Below, piece after piece: positions 23,064 through 35,077 of a stretch of DNA of 64,000 nt. Origin of the DNA: Micropterix aruncella (lineage: Eukaryota; Arthropoda; Insecta; Lepidoptera; Micropterigidae); assembly GCA_944548615.1 (NCBI GenBank), contig OX155961.1:19490746-19554745 (forward strand). Direction: 5' to 3'. The position numbers were made by a program, and so were the translations under genes. The notes under the pieces are model-generated. The model was not told the origin of the DNA. It did not search any database and worked only from the letters and a program-made list of their open reading frames with translations. How positions within the stretch are numbered: position 1 is the stretch's first letter; each line of letters opens with the position of its first letter.

Positions 23064-23436
23064 CACAGACATATGTACTAGACTTGTTCACGCCACTAGC
23101 ATAAGAAATCGATAAAGGAATAGAAAGTGAAAGCTGTGTGTGGCTCCCCTTTACCCTTTCTTACTCACGCATGCGCGGGACATGATTTGGAAATAATTAT
23201 TATACTCAATTAAAGAACGATAAACGCGCAACTATCGGTGATTGCCATAAAGTAACAAAAAGAAGAGGAATAAGAAGATAAACGCGCATGCGCGACTAGA
23301 TAAGGATGGAGACGAGGACGAATGCGCGACTAGACAAAGATGGAGGATGGATATGCAGCTACTTCTTTCTATTCCGCTATCGCAATCCCTCACAGTCCAC
23401 CGTTATAGTCCCGCGGTCTATTCTAGTATGTCTGTG
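23064..23436. mobile_element. MITE with 8-bp TSD (hAT- or P-like)
   Basis: 373-bp element with terminal inverted repeats CACAGACATA and subterminal inverted GGAATAGAAAG blocks. It is flanked by perfect 8-bp duplications ATAATTAC at 23056-23063 and 23437-23444. An 8-bp TSD fits hAT or P superfamily transposases. The interior holds CGCGCATGCGCG words and direct repeats (ATGCGCGACTAGA...AAGATGGA) and no ORF. Confidence 0.85.
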
Positions 23437-23444
23437 ATAATTAC

Positions 23445-24149
23445 AGAGCACCGTCATGGTAGACGCAGTTACACTTAAGTCATTGCACCTTTAAGTGGAA
23501 ACGAAAGTTGCAAAGTTTCGCTTTTACGATTACTTTTTTTGTTTCGTAAAATTACACTTTTCCAAAATAGTAAAAGTTTGTGCGATGGCGGGTCGTGGAT
23601 CATTTGCATACGGCCGTAAGACGTGCAGAGTGGGGACAAGTTTCTAAATTGAAAGGGTAAGTTTACAGTTTTCAAGCGGGGCAGCGGATGGCGTTGTAAA
23701 ACATTGAGTCGCCTCGAGGAGTGGGGAGATGCGACCGCTTAAGCGCAGCCAATATAGAAGAGCACGGGAGCAGAGGTGAACTATTTACGGGAGATGCTAC
23801 CCACCGAGATTATTATCAAAGATTTAAAGAAAAGCTTAGATTTACTACTTCAAAATGTATCAATCGCTTAGCGTATCCTTAATTAAATTCTATTTTTACT
23901 TTTATATTCTCGCGCAAACACTGCATATTTGATAATAATATTATTATTGACGCTTTATTTGATTAAAGACATCGGCAAGCTTATTGGGTTGAAGCAAATA
24001 TCTTACTGCTAACCTAACGGGAATCTAAGATAACGGTAAAAGTGTAAAACAAGTAAATATATTAAAAAGAACAGAAAACACACTGCCGTTACAGAATGTG
24101 AACTATTGTATTCATAATTACTTTAGGTATGGTTTTTTATGAAATATTT
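23445..24149. other. Gene-free stretch
   Basis: A minus frame at 23475-23675 is short and unrecognised. Otherwise AT-rich with no repeat partner. Confidence 0.4.
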
Positions 24150-24464
24150 GTGGTTTATGTATTTATCTACATATATACTATATAGATCTATATTTCTGGA
24201 ATGTACTCAATCAAACCTTTCATTTGACACTAAGCACGATATATTTATATTAATTTATTGACATTTAGAAATCTGGAAATTTTGACAACTACTTACTTGA
24301 TATTTGGACAGTTAAGGTTCTCTATGACACTCAGGATGACATAATGGTTCTAACAATATCACACACTTCCAAATCGGTGAAAGCGTTTAAAAGTTGTGGT
24401 GAAATAAAGAAACGGGAAACATAAATATATGAACCCTGAACACATTACACTCCTGTTTGGTTGG
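24150..24464 (+). repeat. Repeat family N, long copy
   Basis: Colinear with 48068-48370 over about 300 bp (ATTTATTGACATTTGGA-like, GGCACC/GACACTC..GATGACAT, AAATCGGT). It ends with CCTGAACACATTACACTCCT. On the minus strand it continues directly from the LINE C-terminal remnant at 24465-24745, so N is probably the 3' UTR of that LINE. Confidence 0.6.
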
Positions 24465-24745
24465 CTAGTCGTGTAATAAGTTAAAACTATCATTAAAATA
24501 TCTTATAAATGCAGTTTCTGTCAAATGTATCCAACAATAAAATCCAGCAGAATGAAGCTGCATGTACGGAGAAGGACTGCGAGTAGAAATCACTACTGCG
24601 ACCAGGGATCGAGAACAGTAGGTTTTCCACAGATCCGAGAGTGCACCCGTGAGCTGATAGAGCAGAAAACCTGATGATGAGATTGCTCGGAACGGTCCCC
24701 TCCAAGTTCTCTGAAGAGGCAACCGAGGACTCTCATACCTCTCCT
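24465..24745 (-). pseudogene. LINE RT extreme C-terminus remnant
   Basis: Two overlapping minus frames together resemble the end of the LINE at 54630: IRFSALSAHG versus GRFTALSAHE, ENLLFSIPGRSSDF versus NNLLLSIPSHSSDF, and SFSVHAAS versus SFTVHGAR. A frameshift separates the parts. The rest of the RT is missing. Family N sequence follows as its likely 3' UTR. Confidence 0.7.
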
Positions 24746-25056
24746 ATATCAGGTGGTCAGCCAGTTAAGTCACTTTCTGTATTTCGTAAGATGGTCATAA
24801 AAATATTATGCAACCATAGAGAAACTATAGGTACATAAATTACGAGATCTAGAGACTTTATTAGACCGAAAACTTTTATTCGGTAAAAACATGGTAGCAA
24901 TCGTTAGACGATCATATAGTAATCTAGGATTTATAATAGTAATCTGTCAACCATTTAAAGATATCCACCCTTCGCAATGTACTTCGCAAGTATGTTCGTA
25001 GTCTATTAAAACTCGCTTTCAGCATCTGGTCCCCCTAATTAGATCTCGATCCCCCT
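24746..25056. other. Gene-free stretch
   Basis: AT-rich, nothing recognised. The right edge holds the left copy of the Q target duplication (AATAAGATA, 25057-25065). Confidence 0.45.
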
Positions 25057-25065
25057 AATAAGATA

Positions 25066-25435
25066 TCGAATCTATTGCGGACCACGGCATCCTTTGCCCT
25101 GCTGTTCACCCAGGATCGGGTAGCCGATGCTCGTTTCAAGAGCAGTCCCCGTAAGGTCCGCAACCACCCCCGCTCTATAGGAAACAGTACAGCTTCCAGA
25201 CTCCCCCGACTGTTAGTCAGAGTGCACAGTCGATTGGCTTATGCCGCACGGTGCGCAGACAGTCCAGGAGCGCCAGAAGGTTGATTCCTAGGGGAAACTA
25301 GCCCTAAGGCCAGATTCCTGCCCGGGCTCGCACTTCATGCGTCGAGGGCTCCGGATAGGTGTTGACCCGTGAGTGTGACCAACTCTGAACAGAATGGGTC
25401 TTCGCAGCCAACTCAGCAAGGGCCCATTAGCTCCC
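25066..25435 (+). mobile_element. Retroposon family Q, truncated copy with 9-bp TSD
   Basis: Matches the second half of family Q and ends with its terminal GGGCCCATTAGCTCCC. Flanked by AATAAGATA at 25057-25065 and 25436-25444. One end is lost inside the duplication, as in 5' truncation during target-primed reverse transcription. This sets CATTAGCTCCC as the 3' end of Q. The in-frame part of the Q open frame (codons for RVADARFKSSPRK... to GAPEG and stop, 25075-25284) is open in this copy. Confidence 0.75.
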
Positions 25436-25444
25436 AATAAGATA

Positions 25445-26390
25445 CATATACTATGTGTGGGCTATTTAGTCTTTACCTACGGAGAGAAGTACAAGACCTG
25501 TTTCAAATATAATATGTAAATGACTATTTTTTCCAAGCATTTGTCGCGGAGCAACAATACACACAGAACCCTCTTACTCAAAATGTCATAACAGGAAAGG
25601 ACCGGAAGAACACTCCACCCGAAGGCGGCAGGAAGGTGGCGTCGCCGAGGTGCAATGACGACACCGGAATTAAGGAGATGGCGATGTGCAATGCCATCAC
25701 TGGGATTACCTACCCCGAACGCCCAATAATCAAAACACGTCTTAAGTGCCTCCAACGAGGCGTTTATTTTCATCATCACAAACAAGCCGTCGACGAGAAG
25801 CTACAAGCAAACATCGAAATAAATGAGAGAGAAAGTACAAACCGTCGCGAATCTATCCGCCATGTTTCGCACGCAAAACGCCACCAATAAAACAAACAAC
25901 GAAAACCACATCACAGCGACTTCTCAGCAGAGAGCTTTTCATCTTGTGCCACGGCAATCCGAAGACTGGTGGTTCAGGGGAAGGTTTCAACTGAGGGCGC
26001 CGCGACACAGTATAAAATCAAAACACGAAAGCTAACGCGCTAACACGATCGCTTCCGGCGACTTTCCGGTCGGGAGCCTTACTTCCGGTGGCTACTTAAT
26101 GAAAAGTAGGTCGGGGGAGGGATCGCCGGTGGCGTCCGGAAGCAATTAAACGTGCGAAATCTAATGTGCGAAATCTAATGTGCGAAACACGACACAATTG
26201 CAGCTCCAGCGCCGCCCGCGGACGTCAGCTCGCGGGGGCCAACGACGGGCGACTGGAGAGCGGAGCCCCCCGCCGGTGTGTATATCGGGCGGTCGGCCGG
26301 AGTGAAGGAGACAGAGGAGACAAGAGGGAGAAGGGGCGATCGCCGCCCGGCGACTAGTATATATAGGCGATAGTGTTTAAGCGTAATCAA
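25445..26390. other. GC-rich flank of unknown nature
   Basis: No recognised protein. From about 25990 the sequence turns GC-rich, with a three-fold GTGCGAAATCTAAT-type repeat at 26154-26188 and a TATA-like TATATATA at 26358-26365. It could be host sequence, another TE, or extended 5' sequence of the element at 26391. The 11-bp TSD argues against the last. The right edge carries the left TSD AGCGTAATCAA (26380-26390). Confidence 0.4.
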
Positions 26391-26535
26391 GACATTCAGT
26401 GCCCGGCGTCCGTTCCGAACGGTCGCCTGCTCCGCTCCGCCGCCCGCGCTGAATATTGCCGCCGCGAGTCGACCGTCGAGCGCCGTCTCCGGTCCTCGCC
26501 GTGAAGTTCGTGCCGTCGAGTATCTCCGGTTCGAA

Positions 26536-28170
26536 ATGCAGTCTGCTGCCAACTCCGCCGAAGCTGCTGCCGCCCCGCACAGCCCACCAGTGACTAGGGG
26601 CCTGGACATGCCGCTCATTCCGATCGCGACACCGAGGAAACGCGTGAGAGACCCCGCGTCTCCAGAAGATGAGCGGCAGAGGGAGTCGCAGCGCCGCCGA
26701 GCCGACTCCCCTGACTCCTTCGTCGATCATCAACAGATCTTCGGCTCGCCGGTACCCTCGGACTCCGAAGACGAGCCTACCTACGCCCAACTAGCGGCGA
26801 GGAAAAGCCCGACGCCGTGCCGCAGCGATGCGGCCCCCGCACCATTGCCGCCCGCGCCGCTTCTGCCGAAGCAGGCGCCGCGCCCCCGACCCATTGTCGT
26901 GGACAAGCTCGATAGGTGGCCCGACCACCTGAAGGCTCTCCGCGCGAAGTTGGGGCGCGCGCCGAACGTCGCACCGCTCGGACGCGGCGGCGGCCTCAGA
27001 TTCCGCCCGGCCGACGACGCAGAGTACCGCGTCGTCCAGGCCTACCTTCACACCCTTGGCAACTCGGTGGCGTGGCACACCTACACGCCACCGATAGAAA
27101 AGGACGCCAAGATAGCCATTCGGGGCCTCCCGGCTAACACCACCCAGCAGGAGGTCATCGAAGGGCTGGCGGCCAAAGGCATCGAAGCGACGTACGCCCG
27201 CCTGATCCATGGAGGGCGGCGCGCGCTGTTCTTCGTTGTCATCCGAAAGAACGAGGGCTGGCGCAAGGTATTCAGTCTCCCGGACATCTGGTACCTGCCC
27301 GTCACCATCGAGAGCTGGAGAGGCCGGAACGGGCCCAAGCAGTGCCACCGCTGTCAAAAGTTCCGGCACAACAGCCACAACTGCCACCGGCCGCAGGTTT
27401 GCGTTTGCTGCGGCGAGGAGCACGCTGCCAAAAACTGCCCTCGGCCAAAGACCGCCCGAGCAACCTGTGGAAACTGCGGGCAGGAGCACCCCGCCAACAA
27501 CCGGCGCTGCCCCAGTTTCCTAGCGGAAATCCGCCAGACGACGCGGAAGCAGCAGGGTGCTCCGCGTGCAGCAGCCACCGTTCCTCCGCGAGCCACACCG
27601 CGAAGCGCCTCACCGGGCGCCTCGACCGCCGCCGCGCCTTCGTCGCCTCCTCCACGCCCAGCGCCGAGGAAGTCTCAGCCTGCCGCCGCCCCTACGGAGC
27701 CCTTGTCGTGGAGGAAAAAGCCGACGCCGCCGGCCACTCCACAGCAGCCAGCTGTGGAGAGGAAGAACCGGCGACGCCGCCCGAAGCCACTGCAGCAGCA
27801 GTCAACAGGACCCCATCCGCAGCAGGAGGAGGGGATGGAGGTCGAGGCGACCGCCCAGTCCACCAGCTCCCAAACGCCCACAGCAACCACAGCGTCCGCA
27901 TGCACACAAACGGACGAAGAAAGTGCAATTACACCACCCCCACAACCCCAGCCAGAAATACCAGAATACCCAGAAGATTACCTGGACGAGATGCGCTGCC
28001 TCGAGAGCGACGAGCTGGTCTTGTTGAACGTAATTCAGCTGCTGGAACTCGTTCGCGCGTGCCAAATCGGCACGAAGGAGGAGAACACCAGGCTGCTGAA
28101 TATGGTCCTTCAGACAGACCTGCCTCGTGCCTCGAGAGCAGCATACCTATTTAAGTCTGCCTCAGGGTGA
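26536..28170 (+). CDS. Gag-like ORF1 protein of a Jockey-type LINE, three zinc knuckles
   Basis: 544 codons with an intact frame from ATG in context CGAAATGC to TGA. Residues 1-130 are low-complexity, Pro/Ala/Ser-rich with acidic and basic patches (RKRVRDPASPEDERQRESQR). Residues about 130-265 form the globular part with an RRM-like stretch KIAIRGLPANTTQQEVIEGL (about 193-212). Residues 270-327 carry three zinc knuckles: CX2CX4HX4C (CHRCQKFRHNSHNC), CX2CX3HX4C (CVCCGEEHAAKNC) and CX2CX3HX6C (CGNCGQEHPANNRRC). The tail is again Pro/Ser-rich and ends in a helical, leucine-rich segment. In Jockey, X-element and related LINEs this protein binds element RNA, chaperones nucleic acids and forms the RNP. 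No ORF2 follows. High GC makes all six frames long here, but only this frame has the domain pattern. Confidence 0.85.
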   Translation: MQSAANSAEAAAAPHSPPVTRGLDMPLIPIATPRKRVRDPASPEDERQRESQRRRADSPDSFVDHQQIFGSPVPSDSEDEPTYAQLAARKSPTPCRSDAAPAPLPPAPLLPKQAPRPRPIVVDKLDRWPDHLKALRAKLGRAPNVAPLGRGGGLRFRPADDAEYRVVQAYLHTLGNSVAWHTYTPPIEKDAKIAIRGLPANTTQQEVIEGLAAKGIEATYARLIHGGRRALFFVVIRKNEGWRKVFSLPDIWYLPVTIESWRGRNGPKQCHRCQKFRHNSHNCHRPQVCVCCGEEHAAKNCPRPKTARATCGNCGQEHPANNRRCPSFLAEIRQTTRKQQGAPRAAATVPPRATPRSASPGASTAAAPSSPPPRPAPRKSQPAAAPTEPLSWRKKPTPPATPQQPAVERKNRRRRPKPLQQQSTGPHPQQEEGMEVEATAQSTSSQTPTATTASACTQTDEESAITPPPQPQPEIPEYPEDYLDEMRCLESDELVLLNVIQLLELVRACQIGTKEENTRLLNMVLQTDLPRASRAAYLFKSASG

Positions 28171-28200
28171 ATAGCCATGAGACGCCATACCCATGAAAGC

Positions 28201-28287
28201 CGGGCCTATGGGCCCGATTCAAGAGAAGCCCCACGAAAAGGCAAAAGGCCTAGTGGTAGACGTCACAGGCCGTTCTAAATGGCCTGT
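28201..28287 (+). other. 3'-UTR hairpins of the ORF1-only element
   Basis: Two stem-loops precede the 3' boundary: CGGGCC/GGCCCG around 28201-28216, and the perfect 7-bp stem ACAGGCC (28265-28271) / GGCCTGT (28281-28287) with a 9-nt loop. Several LINE clades use a 3' stem-loop as the RT recognition site. Here it would be the tag an ORF2 protein reads in trans, which is an inference. Confidence 0.5.
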
Positions 28288-28321
28288 CGACTGATTTCGT
28301 TGATTGGTTGAGCGTAATCAA

Positions 28322-30003
28322 TTCACTTTGTACACGACTTTGGAATTAAACAACATACTGCAATTTGAATATCGATCGCGAGTTTCATTCTACGACAGAA
28401 ACCCTCGCGGTAATGTAAAAATACATTACTAAAGAATTTACGATATGCATGCTGTTTCTTATTATGATTTGTTTAAATTGTTTAAAACAAGCTAGATTAT
28501 CAATATTCGGGTAACAAAATGGGAGATGTTGTATTCAGAATAGATATTGAGTAGGGATCGCATTTAGTTATATTGTTTAATATTCTGTAACCACGCGCGC
28601 AGAAGAAATCTTATCAAAGATACCTGAGAAAAAGGAAATAGAAGGTCCCAAAAAAAAGTTGTATTATCCAACCAGGTTATTTATATCCTGAGCTCTATTT
28701 ATGGATCTATATTATAGAAATTTAATCAATATAATAAGAATTAATTAATTTTTCCTTCTATTAAAATTAATAATCATAAATTTTCCTATATATTAAAGGG
28801 AAAATAAAAGGGACACATAATTATAATAACGAAGACAAATTTGAGCTACAAGTTGATTTCCTCATTTCTCCCTAATTTTAGCAATGTATCAGTATATTGT
28901 ATACATGTATGGCTTATCGATAAAAGCTTTTACACATTAAACGAATATTTCTCATAATGTTATATTGTGGGTGTGCATTTTCAGTTTACCTTTTCTTTTT
29001 ACAATAATTCAATTAGGATTAGGTATTACTGGTTAATTATTTTTATTAATTGTCTTCTACTGCTAGTGCTACTTATCCGGTCTGTTTAGATTTTTTTCAT
29101 GTTATATTTCTCTTTTAGATGTTATTTCAGGCCATTCAATGAACATTGCGAATTATTATTGATTTGATTTAGATATTATAGATATTATAGGCAAACCACT
29201 GAAATAATTACATTTTTAATAAGATATTATAATTAGAAGATAAATAAATTTAGCAGATAAGTAAATTTGTCAATCTGTTATAATAACAGGTAATTGTGAG
29301 AGACATAGTTTTACGCATTATCACCATAAATGTACCACCACAGTTTCGGACAACAAATATATTTCTATTTCTATTTCTAAACAATTTTCTTAAATCGTCA
29401 GAAGACGATCTCCTGAACAACAGACATATTTATTTTCCATGCATGTATGGACCTTGCCGTCTTTTTCTTTCGTCAGTGATTATAGATTGCTCCCAGTCGA
29501 CGTTGCGACAGGCGTCTCGGCGCTTTCTACACTTCGGCGACTAAGTGCAAATGACACCGTCGTTATTAGAGCCATCCAACGGTATATGAAGTACGACGTA
29601 GTCAGACACTGTTTTAAGAAAATAAAGAAGGGGATGATATTGCATTTCAATATCCGGCTCAAAGGGACAAAATAGGTAGTTTCACAGCTTCTTTTCTTCA
29701 TTGTTTGGAAATAAAAACCGCGATAAATTGTGATAAAATTAACCGTTGGTTTTTTTTCGTAATCAAGAGGTACATTTACTATATATATTTGTGTATGCAC
29801 TGCGATCGATAAAGGTCGGTGTTCTTTATATTCAAAATAAAACTTTGTCTGTCCCTCTCTAAAATTAGGTATTTCGCTGGCGATACACTGTCTGTTGAAT
29901 TACTATAGAATAACAATTCTACTGTTAACATGTTAATTAAAAATTCAGGAATCACATAGTCTGTCCTGCGTCTGCCATAGGTATTCATGGTTTTAATTAT
30001 ACG
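28322..30003. other. Gene-free stretch
   Basis: AT-rich after the right TSD. Short frames at 29296-29675 are unrecognised and overlap antisense frames. I see no domain or repeat partner. Confidence 0.45.
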
Positions 30004-30830
30004 TATTTTTTTTATTTGTCACACTTTGGATTTTCGGTCCCTTTTCCCGAAATATTTCTATTTGTATATCTTTCCGAAAGAATTGTTTGACGAGTAAATC
30101 ATGGTTCACCTTTTTATGAATAGGGAGTATTTTACAATATTTAAATAGTTCTCTAATACTTCTATTGTATTTTTCTTTAATCTTTTTAGGGACTATTAGT
30201 TTAAAAAAAGACGGATTTGCAGTGTATAGATTGAGTCTATATACGACTTATACGTGCGACCATAGCTACTTAGTCCGTATGATATAATGGAGTCCACAAG
30301 AGCGTGATACAAGGTTAGTAAAGTGTGGTATAGTGTCTTATTTTTTATTATGTAGAATTTTGCTAGGATTGATCTTAAATTCTCGCATATATCGAATCTA
30401 TGTGTGGCCCTCAGTTCAGATTATTGTCGATTAGTAGTCCGAGAAGCTTTTGCGTACTAACTACCTCTATGAATCCACAGTATCATTTGGCTCTATGTCG
30501 ATCATGCAAGCAGCCGTGATAGTGAACGCAAGTTTTAGTGGATCGCATGATTTATTATGTGTAGAGTGAATATGCACCAATTTTGTTTTTTGCGAATTAG
30601 GAACAAGGCCGGAGTCGTGCGACCATTCACATAGAGAGTTGAACTCCTGCATTTTGCTGAGTGCAGTATTTACATTTGTTTCGGCGACTATCAGACAAGT
30701 ATCATCTTCAAACTGATAGATAAAGCTGTTTTGTATACAATCAATGGTATCATTGGCATAGGTTAGAAAGTGTAGTGGCCCTATTACTGATCCTTGAGCG
30801 GTAATTTGGTTGACAACCACCTTGTAACTG
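30004..30830 (-). pseudogene. LINE reverse transcriptase remnant
   Basis: The minus frame at 30467-30820 shows AQGSVIGPLHFLTYANDT (motif B region) and YQFEDDTCLIVAETNVN (the FADD box with A changed to E), then WSHDSGLVPNSQKTKLVHI. Downstream in shifted frames, KLLGLLIDNNLN, ALVDSIISYGLSSYG and REKGPKIQSVTN can be read down to an A-rich 3' end at about 30004. It is 5'-truncated, frameshifted and inactive. The family differs from the other LINEs in the window. Confidence 0.75.
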
Positions 30831-30889
30831 TATGTATTACAGATTTTGATATAGGTTTGACACAGTTAGGCTGTTAACAGCTACTATTT

Positions 30890-31211
30890 AAACAACTACT
30901 TGGCCATCCGATCCGTTGTGAACAGACGGGGAAAGGACGCCACGGTTTGCGATAAATTCGAACAGAATTACCGCTAACATCAGGTAGAGATCGCGCAAGA
31001 ATTTCGAACCCATGACCAGACGGGAATATAGAAAATCCTGCCAAATCTGGTAGTGACGGCGCGAAGCTGTCTGCTGGGTCCACTTCCCAGTAGCACTCGG
31101 CAAGGCATTGGACCCTCACGGGCAGGTTTCTACGTGCACCCTACAGTTGAAAGAAAGATCAATATCGTTATATTTTCCTGGGGTGGCTGATTCGCCCGTT
31201 GTTGGTGACAA
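30890..31211 (-). repeat. Diverged family Q-like copy, 5' half
   Basis: Aligns with the antisense of Q: GGGTGAACAG-like, CCACGGTTTGCGATA-AATTCG, CGCGCAAG, GGCAAGGCATTGG, and ending TTCGCCCGTTGTTGGTGACAA. The 3' half of Q is missing. Substitutions are numerous, suggesting an older subfamily. Confidence 0.55.
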
Positions 31212-33312
<2,101 letters not shown>

Positions 33313-33825
33313 TCTATACTAATATTATAAAGAGGTAAAGTTTGTGATGTTGTAGGAAGTAATCTCTGGATTTACTGAACCGATTTTGAAAAATTTTTTA
33401 CCAATAGAAAGCCACGTTATTTGTGAGTGTCATAGGCTATATATTAATCCGAAAACTGTAAAGACTTTTTAGTGGTAGTAGGATTTCGAAAGTAAGTCGG
33501 AAAAAACGGTCGAACGAAAACGTTTCTAAATAACGCTGCCTTAACGATGAGAGATCTATGATTAAGTTCTAGAAAAAAGGTGTAGAGCTTGATAATGCCT
33601 ACTAAAAAGTCAACGACAGCATATATGTAACTTTTATATTTAAGTCACAAAAAGTAGTTTTTCAAATTAAAAAAAATAATTTAAATCGTTAGGTCATGTT
33701 TATTGGTCATATTATCAACAATTATGAATTATTATCAAAATAAGTAAATTTATCGTATTAAGTGTTTAAAACAAAACACTTTTTCCTTTTACTGCATAAA
33801 TAGTTAAAGAGATAATACGACATAG
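33313..33825 (+). mobile_element. Lep1-like Helitron, 3'-truncated, copy 3a
   Basis: Starts TCTATACTAATATTATAAAG after A and is colinear with the other copies until AGTTAAAGAGATAATACGAC. There it breaks off, about 25 bp before the start of another full copy. It has no terminal hairpin. Confidence 0.85.
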
Positions 33826-33851
33826 GTATGGAACCGCGACCGTGTCGTCTA

Positions 33852-34596
33852 TCTATACTAATATTATAAAGAGGTAAAGATTGTGAGGTTGTAGGAAGAA
33901 ATCTCTGGATATACTGAACCGATTTTGAAAATTCTTTTACGAATAGAAAGCCACGTTATTTCTGAGTGTCATAGCCTATATATTAATCCAAAAATGTAAA
34001 GACTTTTTCGTGGTAGTCGGATTTCCAAAGTAAGTCGGAAAAAACGGTCGAACGAAAAGGTTTCTAACTAACGCTGCCTTAACGATGAGAGATATATGAT
34101 TAAGTTCTAGAAAAAAGTTGTAGAGCTTAATAATGCCTACAAAAAAGTCAGCGACAGCATATGTCAAACTTTTATATTTAAGTCACAAAAAGTAGTTTTT
34201 CACATTAAAAAAATAATTTAAATCGTTAGGTCATGTTTATTGGTCATATTATCAACAATTATGAATTATTATCAAAATAAGTAAATTTAACGTCTCAAGT
34301 GTTTAAAACAAAAGACTTTTCCCTTTTACTGCATATAATTTTACTTTTACTCCATAAATGGTTAAAGAGATAAGATACTCACAAATAAGACACTCACAAG
34401 AAGACACTCACAAATAACGGTAATATAGTCAAATTGGCATGCAAATACATATATACATATGCAGTAAAAATATAACCCGTCTTTTGGCAGTCAGGAAATA
34501 AATCATAGCACTCAGTACTAACCAAACCACACTCATAATTTCATAACAAGTAGGTAAAATGTTTTACCGCCCAACGAAGTGGGCACGGGTCAGCTA

Positions 34597-34597
<1 letters not shown>
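33852..34597 (+). mobile_element. Lep1-like Helitron, complete, copy 3b
   Basis: 746 bp from TCTATACTAATATTATAAAG to the CGCCCAACGAAGTGGGC hairpin and ACGGGTCAGCTAG. The 3' end abuts the TATATA array at 34598. No Rep/helicase. Head-to-tail with the truncated copy 3a. Confidence 0.9.

Positions 34598-34681
<84 letters not shown>
34598..34681. repeat. (TA)n microsatellite, about 84 bp
   Basis: Starts at the first base after the Helitron 3' CTAG and runs to 34681. Confidence 0.97.
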
Positions 34682-34686
<5 letters not shown>

Positions 34687-34889
34687 TTGAAATAAGGAAC
34701 GCTCAGGTGAAGCTTGTGTCCAGGCTCTTCGGTGTGATTGCTCAGGTGGATATAGCAAGTTCGGATTGAGAAGGACTGGGAAAGAGTCGCCAGTTTTGGA
34801 ATTACTGGTTTAGTCAGTAGTGCTGGAGCTGCCGTGGAATTTACCGACCAAAATTGGGCCAACAAAATATTACTATTACACTTCTAGTG

Positions 34890-35077
34890 TGATTAACCGC
34901 TGGGTGGCTACCTGGTTATCTCGCGGTAAGGCGTTGGCTTCTTACGGGCGTTTGGCGTAACTAGCCGCGGACTGTTTTCGTCCCAAATCTTGTGCGCTCA
35001 CCTCACGGGAGACGGAACGATCTAATATCATTAAAACATCCTGAGGTGACTGGCTCGCCCGTTGTAGTTGACAGCTC
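34890..35077 (-). repeat. Family Q 5' fragment
   Basis: About 185 bp matching the antisense of the Q start (ATCTCGCGGTAAGGCGTTGG, TGTGCGCTCACCTCACGGGA, CTCGCCCGTTGTAGTTGACA). The remainder of Q is absent. Confidence 0.6.

Larger units (their letters stand above)
26391..28310 (+). mobile_element. ORF1-only Jockey-like non-LTR retrotransposon
   Basis: A 1.92-kb unit bounded by the 11-bp direct repeat AGCGTAATCAA at 26380-26390 and 28311-28321. It has a 145-bp 5' leader, a single intact 544-codon Gag-like ORF1, and a 140-bp 3' UTR with two hairpins. There is no endonuclease or reverse transcriptase and no space for one. Autonomous Jockey-clade elements carry ORF2 after ORF1, so this copy looks like an internally deleted, trans-mobilised derivative comparable to mammalian HAL1. 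No poly(A) tail is present at the 3' edge. Base composition is far more GC-rich than the right flank. Confidence 0.65.

Noticed and set aside
16400..25770. Shared GTGCCTCCAACGAG-CG word at about 16400 and 25745 as a new repeat family
   Set aside because: Only about 25-30 bp align convincingly. Flanking similarity is too weak to define an element.
26175..28144. Many long frames on the opposite strand and in other frames of the GC-rich block
   Set aside because: High GC suppresses stop codons in all frames. Only 26536-28170 (+) has ordered zinc knuckles and a sensible domain layout.
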